Positions 1 through 9,089 of a stretch of 64,000 nucleotides of DNA are shown piece after piece (the stretch's first letter is position 1; every line of letters begins with the position of its first letter). Made by a program: the position numbers and the translations under genes. The notes beneath the pieces were generated by a model that was not told where the DNA came from, searched no databases, and was given only the letters and a program-made list of their open reading frames with translations. The stretch is from the NCBI GenBank assembly GCA_003667865.1, contig CP033051.1:4347001-4411000 (forward strand), in the 5' to 3' direction. Source of the DNA: Rossellomorea marisflavi (GTDB lineage: Bacteria; Bacillota; Bacilli; Bacillales; Bacillaceae_B).

Positions 1-938
1 TTTAAGTTCTTTTCATAATTTTGGTGCTCTCCACCTACAACAAATGCCAATTTTGCATATGATTTTCCATTTATATCAATTGTCGTGATATCTTTTCGAT
101 GTGAGTCACGATGGATATCGATAAGGTAGATTAAATCTTTATTTGTTGTAACAGCTGCTTGAGCAATTTGCCTTGATTCTTCGTAAGCTGACCAATATTC
201 AAGTCCCTTCTTACTTAAATTGCCGATTACATCCGTTTTATCGATAGAGGTTCCAATTCCCAGCTGTTCTAATTCACCTTTTAATTTGTCTCCAACTTTT
301 GTCACATTGATCTTCGAGTGGTGAGCATCATCTGGATTTTTAACCCCTTTTAGATAGGGCAGATAGGACTCACGATTATGTGTAAAATACAAATGAACTG
401 TTTTCTTTTCACCAGTTGTTAAAGGTGATTTTACTTCATCTTGGTTACTGCTATTAATTGTGTCTGTATTTTGTAAGTCTGCTTCATTTTCAACAGCAAT
501 GGATTCCTTCGGAGGAACTGACTCATGAGGCATATTCGTAAAGTCTGTCCCTTCTCCTGCTACTAATATTTCACTATCAAATATCGAAAAGCCAGGTAGT
601 TCTCTCCCAAGGAAACTTCTTGGGTCCTCGAACCGAACATTTGCAGCAATTTGAAAGAATATACTACTTAAGCTTGGCCATTCCTCACTTTCTAGAGAAA
701 TACTTGAAAAGGCTCTGTTTTCTAGTTCGAATAGTGTGTACAGTGATTCTCCTGAAACATGCTCTGCTGCCTCATTTAGTGCTGTTGACATGATTCGATA
801 TTCTGGTTTCAGTGATGTAAGGATTCCCGAAATTGAAAAGATCGAGAGTAAGCTTACTAGGAAAATGAGAAGCCCTTTTAGAATTGTTGACATATTGATT
901 GCTAGGACGTAATTGGAATGTTGTTTTAACGACTTCAC
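1..938 (-). CDS. spoIIP: Stage II sporulation protein P, 5' part (cut by window edge)
   Basis: Peptidoglycan amidase/endopeptidase of the SpoIID-SpoIIM-SpoIIP machine that thins septal wall and drives engulfment from the mother cell. The 312 residues present start at a GTG preceded by AGGGTGG. Residues about 17-40 form a single hydrophobic anchor, followed by an extracellular part with the family landmarks YFTHNRESYLP, DIHRDS and FVVGGEHQNYEKN; the last two belong to the catalytic SpoIIP domain, and the C-terminus lies outside the window. The gpr gene is upstream in the same orientation, as in B. subtilis, separated by a GC-rich repeat element. Expression under sigma-E is expected from the family, not seen here. 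Confidence 0.95.
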   Translation of the reverse strand, partial: MKSLKQHSNYVLAINMSTILKGLLIFLVSLLSIFSISGILTSLKPEYRIMSTALNEAAEHVSGESLYTLFELENRAFSSISLESEEWPSLSSIFFQIAANVRFEDPRSFLGRELPGFSIFDSEILVAGEGTDFTNMPHESVPPKESIAVENEADLQNTDTINSSNQDEVKSPLTTGEKKTVHLYFTHNRESYLPYLKGVKNPDDAHHSKINVTKVGDKLKGELEQLGIGTSIDKTDVIGNLSKKGLEYWSAYEESRQIAQAAVTTNKDLIYLIDIHRDSHRKDITTIDINGKSYAKLAFVVGGEHQNYEKNL

Positions 939-1076
939 TAGTTCCACCCTTTCTACTCTACTCTTTTACAGTCTATGAATTTGATAGAGAGAGTAGAACT
1001 AGTAATGTGATCTTTGATTGATTTGGTATAGTACATAATGTGACACCTTGTGACTTTCTGTTTTTCTATTAATAGC

Positions 1077-1216
1077 CCGTTGCTTTCCGCTCCAGGTTGC
1101 TTGCTTTCCGCGGGGTGAGCGGTGAGCCTCCTCGTCGCTTTGCTCCTGCGGGGTCTCACCCTGCTCACTATTCCCGCAGGAGTCAATCAACCTTCCGCTC
1201 CAAGCAACTCAGTAGT
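1077..1216. repeat. GC-rich dispersed repeat, copy 1
   Basis: About 140 bp, markedly richer in G+C than its surroundings. It starts GTTGCTTTCCGCTCC and ends CCTTCCGCTCCAAGCAAC, so the outermost GTTGCTT/AAGCAAC are inverted. The core has GTGAGCCTCCTCGTC followed by GCGGGGTCTCACC and CCCGCAGGAGTCAA, able to fold into a long hairpin. Further copies lie near 32.4, 50.1 and 56.4 kb, and a diverged copy near 20.0 kb. Open frames across it are chance products of the repeat. Confidence 0.85.
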
Positions 1217-1310
1217 GTTACTAAGTTACTTTTAAAATTTTGCGTAATCTTCTTAAGGAATCGATGAAAACATTCTCAATCTTTATATAATTCATTAATA
1301 CATTAACGAA

Positions 1311-1341
1311 CAAGACTTCTCTTAGGTTTTGAGTAGTCTTG
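1311..1341 (-). terminator. Hairpin downstream of gpr
   Basis: CAAGACTTCTC pairs with GAGTAGTCTTG (one mismatch) around a 9-base loop, 38 bases after the gpr stop. No U-run follows on the minus strand, so a terminator role is only possible. Confidence 0.3.
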
Positions 1342-1378
1342 TTGTCAGATCTTATAGTAGAGGACGAGTCTTTTGGTT

Positions 1379-2506
1379 TTATCTTGTTTGGTAGCCTGTG
1401 TTTTCTTGTGTGACGCTTTCGTGTAGGGCTGCGTTTATGCCGTTGGCGATTAGGTTGGCCATGTCTTCTATGAAGACGTCTACTTCTTTTGGTGTGACCA
1501 TTAGGTTGTGGCCGATTGGTGATAGGACTTCTTGTATGAGTCTTCTTTTTTCTTCATCCTCTAGTGTTCCAATCATTCCTAAGAATGTTTTACGATGCTG
1601 TTCTTCTGGTAAATCTTCTTCGGTGAATTTTTTACGTTCTCCAAAGCTAAGGCCTGCAGGAGCGAGTGAGCGCGATGGACGATTTCCTTCTTTTAATTCA
1701 CGCCCGAAGTGCTTTAATAAGAAATCAATTGTGTCACTTGTAATCGTTACAGCATCAACTACTGTTGGGACTCCGATAGCAAAAACGGGAACGCCAAGGG
1801 TATCTTTATCAAGACCTTTTCGTTTATTTCCTACACCGGACCCAGGATGAATCCCTGTATCTGATACCTGAATGGTAGAATTAACTCTCTCAATCGAACG
1901 GGATGCTAGAGCATCGATTGCTATAACAAAGTCCGGCTTTGATTTTTCAACAACACCAAAAATAATGTCACTCGTTTCAATTCCAGTTAAGCCCATAACC
2001 CCTGGTGCCAATGCACTTACTGGGCGATACCCCTCTTGAACTGTTTCAGGTTGTAGTTCAAAGAGATGTCTTGTAACAATTAAATTTTCACAAACCTTTG
2101 GTCCTAGCGCATCTGGTGTAACATTCCAATTTCCAAGTCCGACAATGAGACAGCTTGCGTTCGGCCCTATGCCGTTTGTTTCTAAAAACTTGCTAAATTC
2201 ATCTGCGAAGATGGCTTCAACTTGTTGCTGTAAATCTGTACGTTGCTGACGAATTCCATGCGCTTCAATTGTTAAATAATTCCCTGCCTTTTTACCAATA
2301 TTGTTTTGCCCTTCCTCGGTAATTGTAACTAAAGAGACTTGAACACCGTCTATCTCTTTTTCCTTTACGATCACGCCTTCTATATTTGAAATGGCTTCTG
2401 CTTGGTCTTCCTGTTTGGCTTTTTCAGCTAATACCATTTCTCGTGCTTCAACGGCTAGGTCTGTCCTAACAGAGTATTTACTGAGATCCATTTGTTCTTG
2501 TTCCAT
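1379..2506 (-). CDS. gpr: GPR endopeptidase (germination protease)
   Basis: Aspartic-type endopeptidase (family A25) that starts degradation of small acid-soluble spore proteins at germination. At 375 residues it has the usual family length and runs collinear with the B. subtilis protein: [15 protein letters not shown], a long [14 protein letters not shown] stretch, [12 protein letters not shown] and [16 protein letters not shown] are all present. The N-terminus (about 16 residues ending SVRTD before LAVEA) matches the propeptide region removed on zymogen activation in Bacillus. The ATG follows AAGGGGGC with suitable spacing. A forespore-type promoter candidate lies just upstream. Confidence 0.97.
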   Translation of the reverse strand: MEQEQMDLSKYSVRTDLAVEAREMVLAEKAKQEDQAEAISNIEGVIVKEKEIDGVQVSLVTITEEGQNNIGKKAGNYLTIEAHGIRQQRTDLQQQVEAIFADEFSKFLETNGIGPNASCLIVGLGNWNVTPDALGPKVCENLIVTRHLFELQPETVQEGYRPVSALAPGVMGLTGIETSDIIFGVVEKSKPDFVIAIDALASRSIERVNSTIQVSDTGIHPGSGVGNKRKGLDKDTLGVPVFAIGVPTVVDAVTITSDTIDFLLKHFGRELKEGNRPSRSLAPAGLSFGERKKFTEEDLPEEQHRKTFLGMIGTLEDEEKRRLIQEVLSPIGHNLMVTPKEVDVFIEDMANLIANGINAALHESVTQENTGYQTR

Positions 2507-2546
2507 TGTAAAAGCCCCCTTAAAAGATCCTTTTCTAATATTTACT

Positions 2547-2575
2547 ATGTTTGCCGTTTCTTCACTTCTTCATTC
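2547..2575 (-). promoter_or_regulatory. Candidate forespore (sigma-F/G type) promoter of gpr
   Basis: On the minus strand GAATG and GGCAAACAT are 15 bases apart, close to the GYATR-15-GGNNANNHT pattern of sigma-F/G promoters, about 40 bases before the gpr ATG. Each box has imperfect matches, so this is tentative. Confidence 0.35.
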
Positions 2576-2603
2576 ATAAATATGAATTTCAAGGGGAAAC
2601 ATA

Positions 2604-2632
2604 TTGCAATATGGGCTTTGTTTTGATAGAAT
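2604..2632 (+). promoter_or_regulatory. Sigma-A promoter of rpsT
   Basis: TTGCAA and TAGAAT are separated by exactly 17 bases, 85 bases before the rpsT start and with no gene between. Good vegetative promoter geometry. Confidence 0.6.
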
Positions 2633-2716
2633 ATCTCTTGTTCTTAATAATGTTTAAGAGTTGGTAAATGTCGAGTAAAATAGATTCTCGATCGTCTTTT
2701 ATAGGAGGTGACATCA

Positions 2717-2968
2717 ATGCCAAATATTAAATCTGCTATCAAACGTGTAAAAACAAGTGAAGAGCGCAACGCACAAAACAGTGCTGTTAAGTCTGCTATG
2801 CGTACAGCTATTAAAAAAGCTGAAGCTGCTACAGTAAACAATGATGATAACGCTAAAGATTTAGTAGCGACTGCTGTTAAGCAATTAGATCAAGCGGCTG
2901 GAAAAGGTCTTATCCACAAAAATGCTGCTAACCGTCATAAATCACGTTTAATGAAAAAAGTTAACTAA
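2717..2968 (+). CDS. rpsT: 30S ribosomal protein S20
   Basis: Small basic 16S rRNA-binding protein of the 30S subunit, 83 residues beginning [18 protein letters not shown], rich in Lys and Ala and predicted to be all helical as in the family. ATAGGAGGTG lies 6 bases before this ATG. A GTG nine bases further upstream is in frame but is part of the Shine-Dalgarno itself, so the shorter form is chosen. Monocistronic: own promoter upstream and a strong terminator shared with convergent holA downstream. Confidence 0.98.
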   Translation: MPNIKSAIKRVKTSEERNAQNSAVKSAMRTAIKKAEAATVNNDDNAKDLVATAVKQLDQAAGKGLIHKNAANRHKSRLMKKVN

Positions 2969-2974
2969 TAAAAA

Positions 2975-3007
2975 AGCCACCTACAGGAAGCTGTAAGTGG
3001 CTTTTTT
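2975..3007. terminator. Terminator between rpsT and holA
   Basis: AGCCACCTACAG pairs with CTGTAAGTGGCT (one mismatch) with a GAAG loop. It is followed by a T-run on the plus strand and flanked by an A-run on the other side, so it can stop transcription from both convergent genes. Confidence 0.9.
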
Positions 3008-3009
3008 TA

Positions 3010-4044
3010 TTACGATGTTGTCATTGTCTGTTCATGTAACGTAAACAGGAGCATTTCAATAATTAACTCCTTCTTTCTCCTACCCGTTTTCATCTCATAG
3101 TCTCCAGTTGCAATAAGATCCATAATAGAAAATAACTGTTGATCATTAAAATGCTTTGCCTGGCCTAATGCAAGTTTTACTCGAAAAGGGTGAACTTTTA
3201 AGAAAGTAGCAATCTGTTGTTGCCCATATCCTTTTCTTGCCAATTCTTTCGCTTGATAAATTAAACGAAATTGTCCTGCTAGTATGGCTAAAATCTTAAT
3301 TGGCTCTTCATTTTGTTTAAGAAGATCATAATATATGCGGAGTGCTTCATCAATCCTCCGCTGAACAACCCTTTCAACAAGTCCAAAAATATTTTGTTCG
3401 AGTGAGCGTGCGGTCAATTTGTCTACTATTTCATAATCAATTCGATTGGTATCACTCGCATATAAAGAAAGCTTGTCTAGTTCACTTGTAAGCATCATTA
3501 GATTGGTTCCAGCAAGTGAAAGCAATAAGTCTATTGCTTTTTCATCAATTTGTACACCATTAAGAGCTGCTCTTTCTCTAACCCATGTTTTAATCTCTTG
3601 TTCGTTTAGTTTCTTTGCTTCAATCACTTCTGCTTGCTTCTTTAACAATTTGGTAATTTTTTTTCTTTCATCCAATTTTTCATATGGTGCAATAACGACT
3701 AATATCGTATAAGGTGCTGGTGACTGTATGTAAGCTTCAAGCTTATCAACATTATGTACAACCTTTTCCTTCGTTTTTTCTGCAGTTAAAAAAACTGGAT
3801 TTTGAAGAATTACCAGCCTCTTTTCTCCCATGAAAGGAAAGGTTTCAGCATCTTCCAAGGCTGTTTCTACAGGAGTTTCCTCTAGGTCGTATACAGCATA
3901 ATTAAAGTCTGCTTCGCCTTCTTCAAGAGCATGATCATACAGCTTCTGCTTTGTTTCGTTAATTAAGTACGCTTCATTTCCATAAACTAAATATATACTA
4001 TTAAATTGTTTGTTTTCTATCTTTTTCCAATTAGTCATTACCAT
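3010..4044 (-). CDS. holA: DNA polymerase III subunit delta
   Basis: Clamp-loader subunit (YqeN in B. subtilis) that opens the beta sliding clamp. The 344-residue form starts at the ATG giving MVMTNWKK; GGAGCGGGTG precedes it at a good distance. A longer in-frame reading starting 51 bases earlier has no ribosome binding site. Conserved blocks include YLVYGNEAYLI, DAETFPFMGEKRLVI, PYEKLDERKK and, near the end, KVHPFRVKLALGQAKHF and DYEMKTGRRKKE. It is not an ATPase: no Walker motifs are present, as expected of delta. Convergent with rpsT. Confidence 0.95.
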   Translation of the reverse strand: MVMTNWKKIENKQFNSIYLVYGNEAYLINETKQKLYDHALEEGEADFNYAVYDLEETPVETALEDAETFPFMGEKRLVILQNPVFLTAEKTKEKVVHNVDKLEAYIQSPAPYTILVVIAPYEKLDERKKITKLLKKQAEVIEAKKLNEQEIKTWVRERAALNGVQIDEKAIDLLLSLAGTNLMMLTSELDKLSLYASDTNRIDYEIVDKLTARSLEQNIFGLVERVVQRRIDEALRIYYDLLKQNEEPIKILAILAGQFRLIYQAKELARKGYGQQQIATFLKVHPFRVKLALGQAKHFNDQQLFSIMDLIATGDYEMKTGRRKKELIIEMLLFTLHEQTMTTS

Positions 4045-4117
4045 AATGAGCACCCGCTCCAAGCTATTTTTCTTACTTATATGGTAAAGAAGCAATTCGA
4101 TTTTGACAAGTAGGAAA

Positions 4118-4142
4118 GGGAGCCATCTGTACTAAGGCTCCC
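4118..4142. other. GC-rich hairpin upstream of holA
   Basis: GGGAGCC and GGCTCCC pair perfectly around an 11-base loop, 74 bases before the holA start. Read on the minus strand it is followed only by TTTCC, so it is at best a weak terminator; it may be an attenuator or belong to a short unannotated transcript between yqzM and holA. Confidence 0.4.
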
Positions 4143-4340
4143 TCCGTAAATCTATATTAACGCCAAAGAAGAAGACCTAGGACCCTTCATCCTCGACGGG
4201 ATTTCCTTTGTAATGAATATTCTTACCTAGAAGGAGTAAGTTATAGGTGTTAACTCTTGTCATAAAAGGAAAAGTGAAATTGATGTATGGATTTTTTAGT
4301 ATCAATCATCTATACTAGAATAGAAATAGGAGGGGTAGTT

Positions 4341-4475
4341 GTGAACGAATTCGAAAAAAACGTCCAATCTAAAAGAAATGATGCTGTAGATTCTGGTGTA
4401 GGATTTGTAGTTTCTTTTGGTTTCTTTGCTACAATGTTCATTATCGCAACTGTCATTAAATTTATTGGCTCTTAA
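4341..4475 (+). CDS. yqzM: YqzM family small membrane protein
   Basis: 44 residues starting at a GTG five bases after AGGAGGGG. The N-terminal half is polar (MNEFEKNVQSKRNDAVDSG) and the C-terminal half is one hydrophobic segment ending KFIGS, matching the conserved Bacillus YqzM protein in size, sequence and position between holA and comEC. Function is not established. A longer reading from 4287 is not supported by a ribosome binding site. It converges on comEC and shares a terminator with it. Confidence 0.85.
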   Translation: MNEFEKNVQSKRNDAVDSGVGFVVSFGFFATMFIIATVIKFIGS

Positions 4476-4504
4476 TGTACATTGCTGGATCATAGGTAAA
4501 AGAT

Positions 4505-4533
4505 AAGGCTGACTCCGATGAAGAGTTAGCCTT
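4505..4533. terminator. Terminator between yqzM and comEC
   Basis: AAGGCTGACTC pairs with GAGTTAGCCTT (one mismatch) around a 7-base loop and is followed by TTCTT on the plus strand and AT-rich sequence on the minus strand. Confidence 0.8.
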
Positions 4534-4558
4534 TTCTTATTCAATTGGGTAATACATC

Positions 4559-6892
4559 CTATGGAATTTCAGTGAAAAACGTTCCCGTTTTGAACCAAAA
4601 TTTATAGGTTATTGCCCCAAAATCTTGTGTAGAAACAACTTTTATATCACTTTTGCTTAACCTTTGTAAAACATCAGGATGTGGATGGCCAAATCGATTG
4701 TTCACTCCAGCAGAAATGATTGCAAGTTCAGGTGTTGTTGCTTCCAACCATTCATCTGAAGTCGAAGTATTACTACCATGATGGGCCACTTTAAGGATAT
4801 CGACATCTAGTTTTGTTGTACGTAATAATCTTGTTTCTCCCTTTTCCTCAATATCACCTGTAAACAGCCACTTCTTACCACTAATTTTTGCTAAGATAAC
4901 AATTGAATCATCATTACCTTCATAAAGTCCGTCTTCTATAGGTGCGAGCACTAAAAAGGATGAAGAACCAGCTCGCCACTGAGCTCCTCTAACTGCTTCC
5001 CTAAAAGGGATCTGTCTTTCAAATGCTTCCGCTAAAATCGTATCCATTTCTTGCTTTTCTTGACTATTAGGAGGCACAATAATTTCTTTTACGTTCAAGT
5101 ACTTTAGTACGTCTTTAGTACCTCCAACATGGTCCAGATCTGCATGCGTTAAGATTAATTTATCGAGAGAAGTAATTCCTTTACTTTTTAAAACTGGAAC
5201 AACAATATCTTTTCCGACTGAAAATTCATTCTTTTTTCGTTGCCATTTTTCTTTAGGGAATTGTATATTACCCCCAGTATCAATTAAATAAACCCCATTT
5301 CGAAAAGGTAATTTAATTAATATTGCATCACCTTGACCAACATCAAGAAACACAATTTCGCCAATAGGTGAGAATTGATTCCATGAAAGGTTTACAGAGC
5401 AAAGGAATAAAAACAATAGCATCCCTTTCATGAGCAACCCTCGCTCCCAAAGTAGAAACAAAGAAACTAATACAATGATATAGAGAAATAATAATGGTAT
5501 AGAGGGTCTACCGAAAATTAACTCAGCAAAAGGAATTCGGTTCAATGTCACAGATAAATAATCAGTATAATGTATTATCGTTTTCAATAAAAAAAGAAAA
5601 AGTGAAGCCAACGGTTCATAAACAAACAAAAGTCCATAGCAAACAAGAACGAGTGGTAGGATAATAAGGGAGAATAGAGGTACATAAAGTAGATTCGTTA
5701 TAAAACCGATTAGGGATACTTCAAAAAAGTGGTAGGTCATCATCGGAAAAGACGCAAGCTGAGAAATCATGGTCACTTTTCCAATAGAAATAACATAGTG
5801 TTCATGCTGCTTTGATTCTACAATTTTACGCGAGAGAAGCAACGCGAAACTAACAGCAAAAGATAACTGAAATCCTACTTGCAGAATACTCTGCGGGTTT
5901 ATAATCACCAACACGATAAACACGATGCTTAAAGCATCAATCGTATATATTTTTTGTTTCCGGAGTGTGAAAAAGAGAACACAAAAGGCTACAAGTGAGG
6001 CTCTTATAACAGGTGCAGACCCCCCTGTAACGAATATATATAAGGGAAGGAAACACAAAATGATTACTATTGTACCTTCTTTAGTCACCCCAATTCTTAA
6101 AAAGAAAAAGTAAATAAAGGTAATAAAAAGACCAACATGTAATCCCGAAATGGCAAGTAGATGGATCACGCCCAAGTTTTGGTATAATTCCATTTGCTCT
6201 TCAGGAATATTGTTTCTTTCTCCAAATAAAAGAGCTTGCGACACACCGACAATCTCTTCAGGGAAATATTTCTCAACTTTTTGTAATCCTTTATGCCTTA
6301 TGAGAGATATTACATTTCCTGCTGTAGTGATTTGTTGGCAATCCTCTATAAAAGTATTGATTGTAACATTCCAATATACCTCAGCATTCTCAAGATACGT
6401 TCTAAAATTAAATTGATTGGGATTTCTTTTTGAACTTGGAGTAGTAAATTCTCCTTGAACTCTACATTTTGCTCCTGGTTGTAAAAGACTCACTAGTATT
6501 TCTTTTTCTTTTTCACTTTTTAATCTGTAACGGAAATATATTTTCTCCTTCTGTATGACGGCAAATCCTTTGACCTGTTCACCGTCAAATTTTGGACTTT
6601 CCTTAAATAGAATATGAAAGGGTTCTTTAGTAGGCATAAGCTGTGTTTTCGCAGCGTTTATCTGAAGGTAGGTATTTGTATAGAAAAGAAGTGTTGTGAG
6701 GATCAAGAGGAGCAGTAGCACAGAGTTGAATCTTTTATTATAAAGAAGTAGGAGAAGACATAGTAGAAAGAAAGCACCCCATATCGCATGAAGTGCAAGT
6801 GATGTACCGGTTAGTGCAGCCAAAGCAAAAAATACACCATTGCCTTTTAGCTTTGGCCGCTTAAAAATCATTAAGTAATTGTTTATATTCAT
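4559..6892 (-). CDS. comEC: DNA internalization channel ComEC/Rec2
   Basis: Membrane channel for single-stranded DNA during transformation. The preferred start gives MNINNYLMIF (777 residues), 8 bases after AAAGG; an in-frame ATG at 6928 would add 12 residues. Residues about 20-80 are hydrophobic, a DUF4131-like soluble part follows, then the multi-pass competence domain (about 220-490, with HLLAISGLHVGLF), and a C-terminal metallo-beta-lactamase-like domain from about 520 with FLDVGQGDA, LTHADLDHVGG near 583 and HHGSNTS. Its start overlaps the end of comEB by 32 bases, indicating coupled translation. Last gene of the comE operon. Confidence 0.96.
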   Translation of the reverse strand: MNINNYLMIFKRPKLKGNGVFFALAALTGTSLALHAIWGAFFLLCLLLLLYNKRFNSVLLLLLILTTLLFYTNTYLQINAAKTQLMPTKEPFHILFKESPKFDGEQVKGFAVIQKEKIYFRYRLKSEKEKEILVSLLQPGAKCRVQGEFTTPSSKRNPNQFNFRTYLENAEVYWNVTINTFIEDCQQITTAGNVISLIRHKGLQKVEKYFPEEIVGVSQALLFGERNNIPEEQMELYQNLGVIHLLAISGLHVGLFITFIYFFFLRIGVTKEGTIVIILCFLPLYIFVTGGSAPVIRASLVAFCVLFFTLRKQKIYTIDALSIVFIVLVIINPQSILQVGFQLSFAVSFALLLSRKIVESKQHEHYVISIGKVTMISQLASFPMMTYHFFEVSLIGFITNLLYVPLFSLIILPLVLVCYGLLFVYEPLASLFLFLLKTIIHYTDYLSVTLNRIPFAELIFGRPSIPLLFLYIIVLVSLFLLWERGLLMKGMLLFLFLCSVNLSWNQFSPIGEIVFLDVGQGDAILIKLPFRNGVYLIDTGGNIQFPKEKWQRKKNEFSVGKDIVVPVLKSKGITSLDKLILTHADLDHVGGTKDVLKYLNVKEIIVPPNSQEKQEMDTILAEAFERQIPFREAVRGAQWRAGSSSFLVLAPIEDGLYEGNDDSIVILAKISGKKWLFTGDIEEKGETRLLRTTKLDVDILKVAHHGSNTSTSDEWLEATTPELAIISAGVNNRFGHPHPDVLQRLSKSDIKVVSTQDFGAITYKFWFKTGTFFTEIP

Positions 6893-7427
6893 TTCGATAG
6901 CCTTTAATACTTTCATTGCTAATCCCATTATCCTCTAATTCGTTCAATAATTGTTCAACTAGGGTTTTCATTTTATCAGCATTTGGATCCATGCTAAGTG
7001 GAGTGAAAGGCACTTTTTCTACTGTTACAGAAGCCTTTTCAAACAATTCGATGGCATACGGGTGATTTTTATAATCATTTGCATAATAAACGGTTTTAAT
7101 TCCCGCTTGTATGATAGCTTTGCAGCATTGTAAGCATGGAAAATGTGTTACATAGATTTCTGCATGATCTGTCCCGACTCCAAATTTTGCACATTGAAGT
7201 ATTGCATTCATCTCAGCATGGATTGTCCGAACACAATGACTTTCAATGACATAACAGCCATTATCAATACAATGCTCACCTCCAGCTATTGATCCATTAT
7301 ACCCTCCCGCAATGATTCGCTTGTCTCGAACAATTGTAGCGCCAACTGCAAGTCTAGTACAGGTGCTTCTTAATGAAAGTAAATGACTTTGTGCCAAAAA
7401 ATATTGATGCCACGATATTCTACTCAT
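6861..7427 (-). CDS. comEB: dCMP deaminase ComEB
   Basis: Cytidine/deoxycytidylate deaminase-fold enzyme, 188 residues. Zinc-site motifs are clear: HAEMNA at residues 70-75 and PCLQCC at 97-102, with CTRLAVGA and GGYNGSIAGG in the nucleotide-binding part. Deamination of dCMP to dUMP is the family activity; in B. subtilis the gene sits in the comE operon but its enzymatic role in transformation is unclear. It starts 17 bases after comEA ends. Confidence 0.94.
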   Translation of the reverse strand: MSRISWHQYFLAQSHLLSLRSTCTRLAVGATIVRDKRIIAGGYNGSIAGGEHCIDNGCYVIESHCVRTIHAEMNAILQCAKFGVGTDHAEIYVTHFPCLQCCKAIIQAGIKTVYYANDYKNHPYAIELFEKASVTVEKVPFTPLSMDPNADKMKTLVEQLLNELEDNGISNESIKGYRNEYKQLLNDF

Positions 7428-7444
7428 TTGAAAACTCCTTTTTG

Positions 7445-8071
7445 TTATTGAACTGTAATAAGATCCTCTAATTGTTCAAAGGTTTTCTCACCGATACCTG
7501 ATACCCCCAAAAGCTCATCAATACTTTTGAAGAAACCATTCGTTTCTCGGTATTCAATAATGGAATGAGCCTTTGAAGGGCCGATTCGTGGAAGCTCTTG
7601 AAGCTCCTCAGAAGATGCTTGATTAATGTTTATTTTATCATTTTTCGTCGAATTTGAGGGTATTTGATTGATAACTTCAGAAATTTCTTCATTTACGCTT
7701 GCCACATATATAACCATTTCATCAACGACTTTCTCTGCCAGATTCACACTATTTGTATTCGCCTCATTAGAAAATCCCCCTGCTAGCTTTATTGCATCAT
7801 CTACACGCTGATCGGATTGTAACGTATACACTCCTGGCTCTTTAATAGCACCTTTTATATCAACATACACCTTGGTTATGACTTCTTCTGAGGGTTGAAT
7901 CACTGTTTCAGGTGGATCTTCTAATACAACGTCATTAAGGTTCGTAGCGTTTTCTTCTTGTAATATTGTGCTTCGGTTTCCTTGTACGCTATAGAACAAT
8001 AGAAGCACCATTGATAGTATTGAAACCATTACGATTAATTTTGTCTTATGCTTTTCTACCATTAGTTTCAA
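7445..8071 (-). CDS. comEA: Competence DNA receptor ComEA
   Basis: Membrane-anchored DNA-binding protein that delivers transforming DNA to ComEC. 208 residues: an N-terminal membrane segment (about 9-28), an acidic linker, an SLBB-type domain (VYVDIKGAIKEPGVYTL, about 68-125) and a C-terminal helix-hairpin-helix pair (ININQASSEELQELPRIGP then LLGVSGIGEKTFEQL). The TTG start is 8 bases after AAAGGAG; the ATG three codons later is too far away. First gene of comEA-comEB-comEC, divergent from comER with an 84-base gap in which I found no convincing paired ComK box. Confidence 0.95.
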   Translation of the reverse strand: MKLMVEKHKTKLIVMVSILSMVLLLFYSVQGNRSTILQEENATNLNDVVLEDPPETVIQPSEEVITKVYVDIKGAIKEPGVYTLQSDQRVDDAIKLAGGFSNEANTNSVNLAEKVVDEMVIYVASVNEEISEVINQIPSNSTKNDKININQASSEELQELPRIGPSKAHSIIEYRETNGFFKSIDELLGVSGIGEKTFEQLEDLITVQ

Positions 8072-8155
8072 AGGAATCAGCTCCTTTTGTCATAATGTTC
8101 GTTCATTGTTCATACTGTTTATGAGAGAGTGTGTGAAAAGAAGGAGGGCCGCATC

Positions 8156-8977
8156 ATGAAGGTAGGAATAGTAGGAACAGGAAACATGGGAAAAATAATT
8201 ATTGAGGCGTTCATTGAATCTGGAGCAATTTCTCCTTCAAACCTCAATATCACGAATCGTACTATTGAAAAGGCTGAAGAGATTCAGAAAATTCATGAAA
8301 ACATCAGAGTCTTGCCAAACAATGCCGATATTATCAAGCAATCCGATCTTGTTTTCCTATGTGTAAAGCCACATGACATATATTCCGTTATTAAAGAGAA
8401 TGAGGATTTGTTTACTGAAGATAAGTGTGTTGTGTCGATTACAAGTCCAATTAGTCTAGAGCAATTAGACTCTGTCTTATCTTGTTCAACTGCAAGAATT
8501 ATTCCAAGCATCACAAACCGTGCTTTAAGTGGTGTATCACTTGTTACATTTGGAAATCAATGTACAACACATTGGAAAGAAAAGCTATATGAGATTACAG
8601 AGAAAATCTCAACACCAGTTGAAATTGACCAGTCTATAACACGTGTGTCTTCTGATATTGTTAGCTGTGGACCAGCATTTTTCAGCTATTTAACACAACG
8701 ATTTATCCAAGCAGCAGTGTCAGAAACTGAGATTGATCAGGAAACGGCTACAACATTAGCATCTGAAATGTTAATCGGTCTAGGAGAGTTACTTCAGAAA
8801 GGAATCTTCACCTTACCAACCCTACAGGAAAAGGTTTGTGTTAAGGGCGGTGTTACAGGCGTGGGCATTGCTGTTATGGAGCAAGAGCTAGGGGACGTCT
8901 TTGAAAAGCTTTTCCAAGGAACTCATGACAAATTTGAAGAGGATATCAACCAAACAAAAAGTCAGTTTGGCTTGTAA
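8156..8977 (+). CDS. comER: Late competence protein ComER (pyrroline-5-carboxylate reductase fold)
   Basis: 273 residues of the ProC-like NAD(P)-binding fold: MKVGIVGTGNMGKII at the N-terminus is a Rossmann glycine motif, and the C-terminal helical dimer domain retains CVKGGVTGVGIAVME. AAGGAGGG lies 7 bases before the chosen ATG; the upstream in-frame GTG at 8129 has no such site. Divergent from comEA exactly as in B. subtilis. Whether it reduces pyrroline-5-carboxylate is not known. The gene is followed by a strong terminator. Confidence 0.92.
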   Translation: MKVGIVGTGNMGKIIIEAFIESGAISPSNLNITNRTIEKAEEIQKIHENIRVLPNNADIIKQSDLVFLCVKPHDIYSVIKENEDLFTEDKCVVSITSPISLEQLDSVLSCSTARIIPSITNRALSGVSLVTFGNQCTTHWKEKLYEITEKISTPVEIDQSITRVSSDIVSCGPAFFSYLTQRFIQAAVSETEIDQETATTLASEMLIGLGELLQKGIFTLPTLQEKVCVKGGVTGVGIAVMEQELGDVFEKLFQGTHDKFEEDINQTKSQFGL

Positions 8978-9028
8978 TATATAATTAGTTCAACATGAGT
9001 TTTGAAAATCCTTCAAAAATAATTAAAA

Positions 9029-9052
9029 AGCAAGGGCATATGAGCCCTTGCT
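9029..9052 (+). terminator. Terminator of comER
   Basis: AGCAAGGGC and GCCCTTGCT form a perfect 9-bp stem with an ATATGA loop, followed by TCTTAT. It lies 50 bases after comER and 38 bases from the convergent yqeM stop. Confidence 0.8.
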
Positions 9053-9089
9053 TCTTATACGTTCGTAATATGAGTAATATTATGATATT

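Noticed and set aside
953-1190. Frames of 63 and 77 codons near spoIIP
   Set aside because: Translations of GC-rich repeat copy 1 in two registers, not genes.
1398-1850. 150-codon plus-strand frame opposite gpr
   Set aside because: Shadow of a strongly conserved gene; Ser-rich translation with no ribosome site.
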